Below, in pieces: positions 45,198 through 53,701 of a DNA stretch of 64,000 nt. The notes under the pieces were generated by a model. The model ran no database searches. It was not told where the DNA came from and saw only the letters and a list, made by a program, of their open reading frames with translations. Positions within the stretch are counted from its first letter, which is position 1. Each line of letters begins with the position of its first letter. This DNA comes from JANQOH01 sp965201155. Lineage in GTDB: Bacteria; Pseudomonadota; Alphaproteobacteria; UBA7887. The DNA is taken from the NCBI GenBank assembly GCA_965201155.1, contig OZ241752.1:1240001-1304000 (forward strand), written 5' to 3'. The position numbers and the translations under genes are program-made.

Positions 45198-45652
45198 CGG
45201 TATCGCCTCGTGTTTTGTCCTGCCGGCCCCCGATGGACCGGCAATGGCAAGTTAAAATCCGCACCCCCGGTGTCAAGCTTCGGCCATGCAAATTTCGCAT
45301 GACTATATCGACGATTCATTACCAGAATACTTGCACAGGACCCAATGTTCGCATATTGTTCATCGCATGAATTTCCCCGCGACCCGGCCGCCCGCAATAG
45401 CGGCGCACAGGCCGGAAGTCGCGGAAATGCCGGCGAATCCCGGCAAATCCCACTTGTACAGGGCACCCTTGGCAAAATGGCGAAAATAAGCACACTCCGG
45501 CGCATGGCCGCCGCCTGCACGACATACGGGTATCACGCACCTATAATTTGCATTGATACCACCTATGGACCGTGCAGGCCCCGCGGCGCGAAATCATCTC
45601 GACAGGCACGGCGGGCCGATGGCCGCAGGCCGATGACCGCAGGCTGGAGACC
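45198..45652. other. gene-free interval
   Basis: About 455 bases between the divergent osmC gene and the next membrane-protein gene. A TTGACA near 45275 on the minus strand could be the osmC -35. No RNA gene, repeat or credible coding sequence was found; an open minus-strand frame (45185-45520) lacks coding character. Confidence 0.5.
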
Positions 45653-46735
45653 ATGACCGCGCAGGCAGCGAACTTTCTTCAGGTCATGGCGGGTGCCGCC
45701 GTCATTGGCATCGCCGCGTTTGTCATAGCGCTGCTCGCAAGCGCCGGCCGCCGCGCTCCCGCCGCTGCCACAGCAATTGCCCCTGCGGGCGATCCCGGAC
45801 GCTGGGCGGCCCACGCTATCGCGTTGATCCTGACGCTCATCGTCGCCGCCCTGCTGGTCTGGCGCTTCGCCCCGTTCGGCATGGACCCCCAAAGTGCGGC
45901 CGAAACCGCCGGCGCGTGGCGCGCCGGAACCCGCTCGCAAGCCTTTTTCCTGGTCATGATCGCCGTCGGCGTTATCGGCCTCCTCGCCTGCGCCGCGATT
46001 GTCTTCTTCCGCATTCTGCCGGCAGATTCAGTTTCGCCGCGCGCCCGCGCCCACGCGCGCGGCGAAACTGAATCTGCCGCCGACCAACCCGTTCCGGCGC
46101 CGCCCGCCGCCCGTCTCGGCGGCCTCGCCATACTGGCCCTCGCCTTTTTGCTGCTCGGCTGGATCTACCTGTCCCACAGCGCCCAGCACGCCCTCGTGGC
46201 GCGCGCGCTCTACCCCGCCGCCATCGCTGTCGCGCTCGTGCTCCTGTTCGACAAGGCAACCCGCGCATGGGCCGTCAAGCCCGCCTCCGCCGTGGTGCGC
46301 GAGTGGATGTTCTGCGACGGCTTCACCTTCCTGCTCGTGCTCGGTTTCCTCAACGCCCTGACGCCGGAACCGGAGGTCTATTCCGCCATGGTCGTGGACA
46401 TGGCGGGAATCCTGCTGTTCTTCTTCGCCTTCTGGATCACCGACCGAAAGCTCACCCGGCTGCGGTTCCTGGTCGCCTATGCGTGCCTTGCTCTCGCCCC
46501 GCTGCTGCTTGTCATCTGGCAGGCCGTGCAGGGAATCGCCGCCCCCGAAACACTCTCATGGTGGGAAACGCCATGGCCGTTTCTCGTGCTGGCGCTCATC
46601 GGCGGCGCCCTTGAGGTGATCGCGCTGCTGGCGGCCCGCGACGCCGAACGCCACATCGGCGCCGGCATCAAGGACGCCGTATTCTTCGTCGTCTACGGCA
46701 TCTTGCTCATTACAGCCATTCCCCAGGGCGCATGA
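45653..46735 (+). CDS. hypothetical multi-span membrane protein with an in-frame palindromic insertion
   Basis: A 360-aa protein with about ten hydrophobic segments (two early ones near residues 10-30 and 48-62, the rest from 90 to 355). A soluble loop at about 122-150 is supplied by a perfect 60-bp palindrome (PADSVSPRARAHARGETESA). I do not recognise the family. Conserved-looking spots include CDGFTFLLVLGFLNAL and FFFAFWITDRKLTRL. ATG 45653 has a GGAG very close upstream; an in-frame ATG at 45572 has a poorer context. Confidence 0.72.
   Translation: MTAQAANFLQVMAGAAVIGIAAFVIALLASAGRRAPAAATAIAPAGDPGRWAAHAIALILTLIVAALLVWRFAPFGMDPQSAAETAGAWRAGTRSQAFFLVMIAVGVIGLLACAAIVFFRILPADSVSPRARAHARGETESAADQPVPAPPAARLGGLAILALAFLLLGWIYLSHSAQHALVARALYPAAIAVALVLLFDKATRAWAVKPASAVVREWMFCDGFTFLLVLGFLNALTPEPEVYSAMVVDMAGILLFFFAFWITDRKLTRLRFLVAYACLALAPLLLVIWQAVQGIAAPETLSWWETPWPFLVLALIGGALEVIALLAARDAERHIGAGIKDAVFFVVYGILLITAIPQGA
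46020..46079. repeat. perfect 25-bp-arm palindrome inside a coding sequence
   Basis: Arms 46020-46044 and 46055-46079 are perfect complements around a 10-base loop. The left arm begins CGGCAGATTCAGTTTCGCCG. The element is 60 bp (20 codons), keeps the reading frame, and encodes nearly the same peptide on both strands in the frame used. This resembles palindromic elements such as the Rickettsia RPE that insert in frame in genes. Confidence 0.9.
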
Positions 46736-46769
46736 CACAAACCCGCACGGAACAAGACTGCGAACAGCC

Positions 46770-48188
46770 ATGACCGACCATCTCACAGACCTCGACATTC
46801 CCGATCTCGCGCGCCTGATCGCCGCACGGGACGTCTCGCCCGTTGCCGTCACGGAAGCGTATCTCGAACGCATCGACACCCTCAATGACCGCCTGCACGC
46901 CTATATCTCGGTCTACCCGGACCAGGCGCTCGCAGCGGCCGAAACCGCCGAACGGGAACTCGCGAACGGCCTTCACCGCGGACCGCTGCACGGCGTGCCG
47001 GTCGCCCTCAAGGACCTGTTCGCCGTCGCCGGAATGAAACGAACCTGCGGCTCGGGCACGTGGGACGGCGAAATCTGCGCCGGTGACTCGACTGCTGCCG
47101 CCCGCCTCAAACAGGCCGGCGCCGTGATTCTCGGCATGCTGAACCTGCACGAATTTGCCTTTGGCGCGACGGGAACCAATGACTGGGCAGGCACTGCCCG
47201 GAACCCGTGGGACACCAACCGCAGTTGCGGCGGCTCATCCAGCGGCTCGGGCTGCGCCGTGGCCGCCCGCCTCGCCGCCGCCGCCCTCGGCAGCGATACC
47301 GGCGGCTCGATTCGCATCCCTGCCGCCGTCTGCGGCGTGGTCGGCCTCAAACAGACCTACGGACTCGCCTCGCGACACGGTATCTTCCCGCTGTGCCGCG
47401 AGTTCGATCATGGCGGCCCTCTCACCCGCTCCGCGCAAAGCGCTGCGCTGGTGCTGGACGCCATAGCCGGCGCTGATCCACAAGACCCTTCAACCCAGGG
47501 CGCGCCACGCCTCTCATTCTCGGGGGCCTGGCCCGACAGGCTGGACAGCGTGCGCATCGGCCTGCCCGACCGCTGGTTCTTCGACGACCTGCACCCGGAA
47601 GTCGAAGCGGCCGTCAAGGCTGCGCTCGACATGATGCAAGATCTCGGCGCCGAGATCGAAACCTTCGCCGTGCCCTTCGATGTCAAGGCCGCAAGACAGG
47701 CATGGAATATCATCTGCATGTCGGAAGCCTGGACACTGCACGCCGAGCGCATCGGCGAGCGCGGCGCCGACATGGCCCCCGATGTGCGCGAGCGTATGGA
47801 GGCGGGCGCACGCTACAGCGCACAGGATATCGTGCGCGCCCGGTGGCAGCGCGAGGAAGTCCGCCGCGCCGTGGACGGCCTCATGGCGCAATACCACCTG
47901 CTGGCAATGCCCAGCGCGCCGATCCCCGCCGTCTATGCCGCCAACGGACTGCTCGAACATGAAGACGAAACATGGGACGGCGCCTTCGTGCTCGGGCGCT
48001 TCACGCGGCTGGCCTCGCTTACCGAACTGCCGGCAGTCTCCATTCCCTGCGGCTTCACGAAAGACGGGCTGCCGGTCGGCCTGCAATTGCTGGGGCGCCG
48101 CTTCGCCGACCCTGCCCTGCTGCGCGCCGCGCACGCATACGAACAGGCGGCGCCATGGCGCAATCGTAGGCCGCCCGTGCTGCCATGA
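46770..48188 (+). CDS. amidase-signature family hydrolase (GatA-like)
   Basis: A 472-aa amidase. Catalytic Lys lies in VPVALKDLFAVAGM (about residue 79), the Gly-Ser signature is RSCGGSSSGSGCAVA (about 150-163), and nucleophile Ser lies in SDTGGSIRIPA (about 178). It ends GFTKDGLPVGLQLLGRRF. It resembles the GatA subunit, but no gatB or gatC lies beside it, so it is more likely a catabolic amidase. It follows the membrane-protein gene after 34 bases and is a second amidase distinct from 33051. Confidence 0.9.
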   Translation: MTDHLTDLDIPDLARLIAARDVSPVAVTEAYLERIDTLNDRLHAYISVYPDQALAAAETAERELANGLHRGPLHGVPVALKDLFAVAGMKRTCGSGTWDGEICAGDSTAAARLKQAGAVILGMLNLHEFAFGATGTNDWAGTARNPWDTNRSCGGSSSGSGCAVAARLAAAALGSDTGGSIRIPAAVCGVVGLKQTYGLASRHGIFPLCREFDHGGPLTRSAQSAALVLDAIAGADPQDPSTQGAPRLSFSGAWPDRLDSVRIGLPDRWFFDDLHPEVEAAVKAALDMMQDLGAEIETFAVPFDVKAARQAWNIICMSEAWTLHAERIGERGADMAPDVRERMEAGARYSAQDIVRARWQREEVRRAVDGLMAQYHLLAMPSAPIPAVYAANGLLEHEDETWDGAFVLGRFTRLASLTELPAVSIPCGFTKDGLPVGLQLLGRRFADPALLRAAHAYEQAAPWRNRRPPVLP

Positions 48189-48316
48189 ACGCTGCCCTCC
48201 TTGGAAACCGGCCGCCGATCGGCTATTCATCAATCCGGCGCGCGCCCCTTGCATTCACCCCGATCAGATATCAGGACAACCGCGGAGCAGAGCGTCCGCA
48301 GGAGGCTCAGTGAGCG

Positions 48317-48793
48317 ATGAACGGCTGGCAATGGTTCTGGACCCTGGTCGGGTTCCTCTGTTTCATCATCTTTCTCATTTTCCTGTATTTCTATGAGCCG
48401 TTCGAACAGTTGTTCGTGCTCGTGGTGCACGGCCTGCGTTTCGACAACATCATTTTCCGCGCGGCGCTGCTGATCGGTATTGTCGGCTTCTGTCTCTATC
48501 ACTGGCGGGCCTGGCGCACGCTCGGCGCCGAACAGGGCGGCGTCGAGGCAATGGTGCTGAGTTCCCTCCAGGGTTCCACCTTCATTGCCGTCATGCTGTC
48601 CGGGGGCGCCGCCTTGCAGGCGGTGCAGAGCCTGTGTGTAGCGCTGCTGCGCCAGGGCGCCGTGTTCGGCGCGGATCTCGGCCGGCACATCGCCGCGCTC
48701 GTCACGCTGCTGGTGCTCACCGCCGTGTTCTGCCTCATTTTCTGGCTACTCAAGACGGCGCGCGCCGCGCGCCGGACGCGCATGCCGCACTGA
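48317..48793 (+). CDS. hypothetical membrane protein
   Basis: A 158-aa protein with four hydrophobic segments: FWTLVGFLCFIIFLIFLYFY, IIFRAALLIGIVGFCLY, MVLSSLQGSTFIAVMLSGGA, and LVTLLVLTAVFCLIFWLL. The soluble C-terminus is short and basic. The family is not recognised. The start ATG 48317 is the first residue of the helix, with GGCTCAG and GAGCGATG just upstream. It lies 60 bases before dapF on the same strand. Confidence 0.6.
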   Translation: MNGWQWFWTLVGFLCFIIFLIFLYFYEPFEQLFVLVVHGLRFDNIIFRAALLIGIVGFCLYHWRAWRTLGAEQGGVEAMVLSSLQGSTFIAVMLSGGAALQAVQSLCVALLRQGAVFGADLGRHIAALVTLLVLTAVFCLIFWLLKTARAARRTRMPH

Positions 48794-48853
48794 ACACCCC
48801 GTCAGCCCCGACCCTGTTGGCGCGGGCCGGCCGGATACCCATATCTGCAGGCC

Positions 48854-49675
48854 ATGGCACAACCCTTCATCAAGATGCACGGACTCGGCAATGATTTCGT
48901 GATGCTGGACGCGCGTGCGGCGCCGGCGCCGTTTGGCACGGCGCAAATGCGCGCCATCGCCGACCGGCGCACCGGAGTCGGCTGCGACCAGATCATCATC
49001 CTCGAACCATCCGAGACTGCGGATGCCTTCATGCGCGTTCATAACGCCGACGGCAGCGAGGCCGGTGCCTGCGGCAATGGTGCGCGCTGCGCCGCCTCCC
49101 TGCTGATGGCCGAAAGCGGGCGCGGCGACGCCACTCTCGACACCGCCGCAGGGCCGCTGCAGGCGCATGGCGCCAATGACCGCATCACCGTGGATATGGG
49201 CCCGCCGCGTCTCGACTGGCGCGCCATCCCCCTCGCCGGACCCGCGGATACGCTGCATCTCGACCTGAAAGCTGGTCCGCTGTCCGACGCCGCGGCGGTC
49301 AGCATGGGCAACCCCCACGCTGTGTTCTTCGTGGACGACGCCGAGACTATTGATCTGCCAACCCTGGGGCCGATGCTGGAAACCCATCCGCTGTTCCCTG
49401 AACGCGCCAACATCGAGATCGCCAGCGCCTCCGGTCCCGGCAGTCTTCGCGTGCGCGTGTGGGAACGCGGTGTCGGCATCACCCGCGCCTGCGGTACCGG
49501 CGCCTGCGCGGCGCTGGTGGCCGCGCACCGGCGCGGCCTGTGCGGCCGCAATGCTGAAATCCGGCTCGACGGCGGCGCCCTCACCATCGCCTGGACGCCG
49601 GACAACCGCGTGCTCATGACCGGGCCGGCGGCCATCAGCTTTCACGGCGAACTCAGCGCTGAACTTCTCGGGTGA
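48854..49675 (+). CDS. dapF: diaminopimelate epimerase
   Basis: Interconverts LL- and meso-diaminopimelate without cofactor. The 273-aa protein has the first catalytic Cys in ACGNGARCAAS (about residue 74, GNGxRC context) and the second in TRACGTGACAALVA (about 215), plus the GLGNDFV opening and GNPHAVFFVDD. The length is normal. It starts the compact dapF-mtaB-ftsY-yciB run typical of Alphaproteobacteria and complements dapE (29830). Confidence 0.96.
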   Translation: MAQPFIKMHGLGNDFVMLDARAAPAPFGTAQMRAIADRRTGVGCDQIIILEPSETADAFMRVHNADGSEAGACGNGARCAASLLMAESGRGDATLDTAAGPLQAHGANDRITVDMGPPRLDWRAIPLAGPADTLHLDLKAGPLSDAAAVSMGNPHAVFFVDDAETIDLPTLGPMLETHPLFPERANIEIASASGPGSLRVRVWERGVGITRACGTGACAALVAAHRRGLCGRNAEIRLDGGALTIAWTPDNRVLMTGPAAISFHGELSAELLG

Positions 49676-49682
49676 TCAACAC

Positions 49683-50927
49683 GTGAGCAACCCCGAGATC
49701 GTCACTTTCGGCTGCCGCCTCAACGCCTGGGAAGCGGAAGTGATGCGCATGCACGCCGCGGGCTGCGGCGATCTCGTCGTCATCAACAGTTGCGCCGTGA
49801 CCGCCGAAGCGGAACGCCAGACGCGGCAGGCCATCCGCCGCGCGCGCCGCGCGCGGCCGGCATCGAGAATCGTTGTCACCGGTTGCGCGGCACAAATCCA
49901 TCCCGACCGCTACGCCGCCATGCCGGAAGTGGACCAGGTAATCGGCAATGACCGGAAACTCGCTCCCGGCGCCTTTTCGGCACCGCCGGCGGCGCGCGTC
50001 GCAGTCGATGACATCATGGCCGTCCGCGAAACCGCCGGACATCTGATCTCCGGCTTCGGCAGCCGCTCGCGCGCGTTCCTCCAGATACAGACCGGCTGCA
50101 ACCATCGCTGCACTTTCTGCATCATCCCGTTCGGGCGCGGCAACAGCCGCAGCGTACCGCTCGGCTCACTGGTCGAGCAGGTGCGCACCCTCACCGCCGC
50201 CGGCGTGCGTGAAATCGTCCTGTGCGGCGTCAACATCACCTCCTGGGGCGCCGACCTGCCTGCCCCCACCGGTTTCCCCGCCATGATCCGGCGCCTGCTC
50301 GCCGCAGTGCCGGAACTGCAAAGGCTGCGCCTGTCATCGCTCGACCCGGCCGACATCGACGCAGAGCTGTGCGAACTGTTCGCTCACGAACCCCGTCTCA
50401 TGCCGCATGTGCATCTCAGCGTTCAGTCCGGCAGCGACATGGTGCTGAAACGCATGAAACGCCGCCACCGGCGCGACGCTGTCATTGCACTGTGCGCAGC
50501 CTTGCGCACGGCCCGCCCCGACATGATAATCGGCGCCGACATTATCGCCGGCTTCCCGACCGAAAGCCCGGCCATGCATGAGGAAACCCTCGCCCTGTTG
50601 CGCGAGTGCGAGATCGCCTTTCCCCATGTCTTCCCCTATTCGGAGCGCCCCGGAACCCCGGCCGCGCGCATGCCCCCTGTGCCTGGACCGGAACGCAAGA
50701 CGCGCGCTGCAGAATTGCGCAGCGCCGGCGCCGCCATGCGGCGGCAGTTGCTGACGCGTCGAATCGGCGCCCGCGCCGCCCTGCTGATGGAAACCCCGTC
50801 GGAAGGCCATACGGAACATTTCGTGCGCGCGCGCGTCACGCCGCAGCAAAGCCCGGGCCGCATCGTTCCTGTGCGTCTGGTCGGCCATGACGGCGAGGTG
50901 TGGCACGCCGAAGCGCTCGCCGCATGA
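49683..50927 (+). CDS. mtaB: tRNA t6A37 methylthiotransferase (MiaB family)
   Basis: A 414-aa radical-SAM methylthiotransferase that adds a methylthio group to t6A37 in tRNA. The N-terminal UPF0004 domain (VTFGCRLNAWEAEVM with its [4Fe-4S] Cys residues, TGCAAQIHP) comes first. The radical-SAM motif CNHRCTFCIIPFGRG is near residue 139 and SVQSGSDMVLKRMKRRH near 252. A C-terminal TRAM-like stretch follows. The start GTG 49683 lies 7 bases after dapF. The stop overlaps ftsY as ATGA. Confidence 0.9.
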   Translation: MSNPEIVTFGCRLNAWEAEVMRMHAAGCGDLVVINSCAVTAEAERQTRQAIRRARRARPASRIVVTGCAAQIHPDRYAAMPEVDQVIGNDRKLAPGAFSAPPAARVAVDDIMAVRETAGHLISGFGSRSRAFLQIQTGCNHRCTFCIIPFGRGNSRSVPLGSLVEQVRTLTAAGVREIVLCGVNITSWGADLPAPTGFPAMIRRLLAAVPELQRLRLSSLDPADIDAELCELFAHEPRLMPHVHLSVQSGSDMVLKRMKRRHRRDAVIALCAALRTARPDMIIGADIIAGFPTESPAMHEETLALLRECEIAFPHVFPYSERPGTPAARMPPVPGPERKTRAAELRSAGAAMRRQLLTRRIGARAALLMETPSEGHTEHFVRARVTPQQSPGRIVPVRLVGHDGEVWHAEALAA

Positions 50928-51871
50928 TCGGCAAGCGGAGCGGGAAAGGCGGCTGGCTGAACCGCCTGAAGGCGGGGCTGAACCGCACCGCAAAATCCAT
51001 CGGCGACGGGATCGCCGGTATTTTCAATCGCCGCAAACTCGATGATGCAGCGCTCGAAGAACTGGAAGACCTGCTGATCGCCGCCGATCTCGGCGCCGCG
51101 ACGGCCGCCCGCCTGACCGACGCCCTGCGCCGCCGCCGCTTCGGCAGCGAAGTGACGGTGGACGAGGTACGCCGCGTACTCGCCGACGACATTGCCGAAA
51201 TCCTCACCCCCGTCGCGCAGCCGCTGACACCGGACCGGGCGCGCAAACCCCATGTCGTGCTCGTCGTCGGTGTCAACGGAACGGGCAAGACAACCACCAT
51301 CGGCAAACTCGCAAAGCAATGGCGCGATGACGGCCTGCGGGTGATGCTGGCTGCCTGCGACACATTTCGCGCCGCTGCTGTGGAGCAACTCCAGGTGTGG
51401 GGCGCGCGCACCGGCGCACCGGTAGTGACCGGCCGCCCCGGCGGCGACCCTGCCGGTCTCGCCTTCGACGCGCTCACCCGCGCGATCGACGAATCGGCCG
51501 ACATGCTTATCATCGATACAGCAGGCCGCCTGCAAAACAAGGCGGACCTGATGGCGCAACTGGCGAAAATCATCCGCGTGCTCCGCAAACGCGACGCCAC
51601 CGCACCGCATGATGTGGTGCTGGTGCTCGACGCCACAATCGGCCAGAACGCCCACCGCCAGGTAGCCGTGTTCCGCGATGTCACCGATGTCACGGGGCTG
51701 GTCGTAACCAAACTGGACGGCACCGCGCGCGGCGGCGTCGTGGTAGCGCTTGCGGAAGCGTTCGGACTCCCCGTCCATGCTGTCGGTGTCGGTGAAAGCG
51801 CGGACGATCTACGTCCGTTCGAAGCGCCGGCCTTCGCCCGCGCGCTTGTCGGCGTTGATCGGGAAGAATGA
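50924..51871 (+). CDS. ftsY: signal recognition particle receptor FtsY
   Basis: A 315-aa SRP-family GTPase that receives ribosome-nascent chains at the membrane. It has a short basic N-terminus without the long acidic A domain, an N domain to about 105, then G1 GVNGTGKTTT (about 115), DTFRAAAVEQL, G3 DTAGRLQ, and G4 TKLDGTARGG. The start ATG 50924 overlaps mtaB. The length is short for the family but normal for Alphaproteobacteria. Confidence 0.95.
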   Translation: MIGKRSGKGGWLNRLKAGLNRTAKSIGDGIAGIFNRRKLDDAALEELEDLLIAADLGAATAARLTDALRRRRFGSEVTVDEVRRVLADDIAEILTPVAQPLTPDRARKPHVVLVVGVNGTGKTTTIGKLAKQWRDDGLRVMLAACDTFRAAAVEQLQVWGARTGAPVVTGRPGGDPAGLAFDALTRAIDESADMLIIDTAGRLQNKADLMAQLAKIIRVLRKRDATAPHDVVLVLDATIGQNAHRQVAVFRDVTDVTGLVVTKLDGTARGGVVVALAEAFGLPVHAVGVGESADDLRPFEAPAFARALVGVDREE

Positions 51872-51878
51872 GGAAGCC

Positions 51879-52436
51879 ATGCGGCAACTGCTCAAATTCG
51901 CGGTAGAAATCGGACCGCTGGTGGTGTTTTTCGTCGTCAATGGGCGTGCCGGCATCATGCCCGCCACCGCGGCGTTCATGGCCGCCACCGCTGTCGCGGT
52001 GCCCACAAGCTGGTGGCTGGAACGAAAACTTCCCGTCATGCCGCTGGTGTCGGGCGTATTCGTGCTCGGTTTCGGCGGCCTCACCCTGCTGCTCGATGAT
52101 GAAACCTTCATCAAGCTGAAACCGACCATCGTCAATCTGCTGTTCGCCGCTATTCTCCTCGGCGGGCAGGCGATGAATCTTCGCCTGCTACCGAAACTGC
52201 TCGGCAGCGTGCTGCAAATGGCCGAACGCGGCTGGCGCATTCTCACACTGCGCTGGGCGGTATTTTTCGTCGTGCTCGCGGTGTTGAACGAAATCGTCTG
52301 GCGCACCCAGACCACCGAAGTCTGGATTCAGTTCAAGCTGTTCGGAATCATGCCGCTGACTATCGCGTTCAGCCTTGCGCAACTGCCCTTGATCGCGCGC
52401 TATCAGACGACGGAAGAAGCCGACAGCGTGTCCTGA
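51879..52436 (+). CDS. yciB: inner membrane-spanning protein YciB / septation protein A
   Basis: A 185-aa protein with five to six membrane segments, the QLLKFAVEIGPLVVFFVVN start and the late RWAVFFVVLAVLNEIVWR typical of YciB/IspZ. It is needed for cell-envelope integrity in known bacteria. ATG 51879 is in a different frame from ftsY; a longer frame upstream is an ftsY shadow. AGGA lies 4-5 bases before the start. It is the last gene of the dapF-mtaB-ftsY run. Confidence 0.88.
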   Translation: MRQLLKFAVEIGPLVVFFVVNGRAGIMPATAAFMAATAVAVPTSWWLERKLPVMPLVSGVFVLGFGGLTLLLDDETFIKLKPTIVNLLFAAILLGGQAMNLRLLPKLLGSVLQMAERGWRILTLRWAVFFVVLAVLNEIVWRTQTTEVWIQFKLFGIMPLTIAFSLAQLPLIARYQTTEEADSVS

Positions 52437-52446
52437 CGAAACCCCG

Positions 52447-53697
52447 TCAGAACCGATCGGCGCGGTAGGGCGCGAGAGACAATGGCAAGTCGCGCCCCGC
52501 CACCATGTCCGCCACCAACTGCCCGGTCAACGCGCCGAGAGTCAGCCCCAGATGCCCGTGCCCGAAGGCAAAGGTCACATTGGAGAAGCGGGGTGACGGG
52601 CCGATGATCGGCTTCGAGTCGGGCAGTGCCGGTCGATACCCCATCCATTCGCGCCGTACCGCGCCGTCCAGCCCCGGCAAGCTGCGTCGGGCATCCGTCA
52701 ATATGCGGCGGATGCGGCGGTAATTCGGCGGCAGCCGAAGGCCTCCGAACTCCACCCCGGCCGTGACGCGCAATCCGTCGCGCATCGGACACAGGACATA
52801 GTCGTGGTCGCCCACCATCACCGGGCGCGTCAATCCCGGACCGTCCGGCGGGTCGACATTGACATGATAACCGCGCTTGGCTTCCAGCGGCACCCGGGCG
52901 CCCAGCGTGCGCGCCATATCCCTCGACCATGCTCCGGCCGCCAGCACCACATGATCCACCTCATGCCGCTCGCCGGCCGCCAGCACCGCGCGCGGACCTG
53001 CATCTGTCATGTCGAAACCGGTGACGCGGGAGCGCAAATGCGTTCCGCCGAGCGCTTCGAATGCTCCGGCGTAGGCGCGGGTCAGCGCCACCGGCTCAGT
53101 GACCGACCCGCCGCCTGAAATCAACATGCCCACCTGAAATTCAGACGACAGTGCCGGCTCCAGCTCGCGCAGGCGATCGCGCTCCAGAACTTCCGTGCGT
53201 ACCTGATATTCCGTCAGGATCTGCCGCGGCAGGACCATCTCCCCGAACCGCCGACGGTTGCGATACGCATGAATATAGCCGTTCGAGCGGACCAGGGTCG
53301 GCTCCACGCCATAGGCATCAAGCAGGTGGTCATGCGCCGCCCTGGCGCGCGTCACCAATGGCGCCAGATCCGCCGTCAGGCGGCGATACGACTCCCCTTC
53401 CCCGAACACGAGAAACCGCAGCAGCCAGGGCGTGACTCGCGGCAAGTTACGCCAGCGGAGGATCAACGGGCTGAGCGGATCGAACAGCATCGCCGGCACA
53501 CGCCGCCAGAGACCGGGCCAGCTATACGGGGTGATCGAGCCATTGGCGATGATGCCGGCATTGCCGAACGACGTCGCCGTGCCCGGGTCGCGCGGGTCGA
53601 ACATCAAGACGTCATGCCCGTCTGCCCGCAAATGCAGGGCGCAGCATGTTCCGACAACCCCGGCACCGATCACCGCAATGCGCAGTTTTTCAGTCAT
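52447..53697 (-). CDS. D-amino-acid dehydrogenase-like FAD oxidoreductase
   Basis: A 416-aa flavoprotein of the DadA/glycine-oxidase fold with Rossmann GAGVVGTCCALHL (11-23), SFGNAGIIANGSITPYSWPG (49-), and the C-terminal GYRPALPDSKPIIG and GHGHLGLTLG of D-amino-acid dehydrogenases. It probably oxidises a D-amino acid and passes electrons to the membrane. It is convergent with yciB, ending 10 bases away, and lies downstream of cfa on the same strand (4-base gap). Confidence 0.87.
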   Translation of the reverse strand: MTEKLRIAVIGAGVVGTCCALHLRADGHDVLMFDPRDPGTATSFGNAGIIANGSITPYSWPGLWRRVPAMLFDPLSPLILRWRNLPRVTPWLLRFLVFGEGESYRRLTADLAPLVTRARAAHDHLLDAYGVEPTLVRSNGYIHAYRNRRRFGEMVLPRQILTEYQVRTEVLERDRLRELEPALSSEFQVGMLISGGGSVTEPVALTRAYAGAFEALGGTHLRSRVTGFDMTDAGPRAVLAAGERHEVDHVVLAAGAWSRDMARTLGARVPLEAKRGYHVNVDPPDGPGLTRPVMVGDHDYVLCPMRDGLRVTAGVEFGGLRLPPNYRRIRRILTDARRSLPGLDGAVRREWMGYRPALPDSKPIIGPSPRFSNVTFAFGHGHLGLTLGALTGQLVADMVAGRDLPLSLAPYRADRF

Positions 53698-53701
53698 TCC
53701 G

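Noticed and set aside
46020..46079. Intrinsic terminator
   Set aside because: It lies in the middle of an intact reading frame and has no T-tract.
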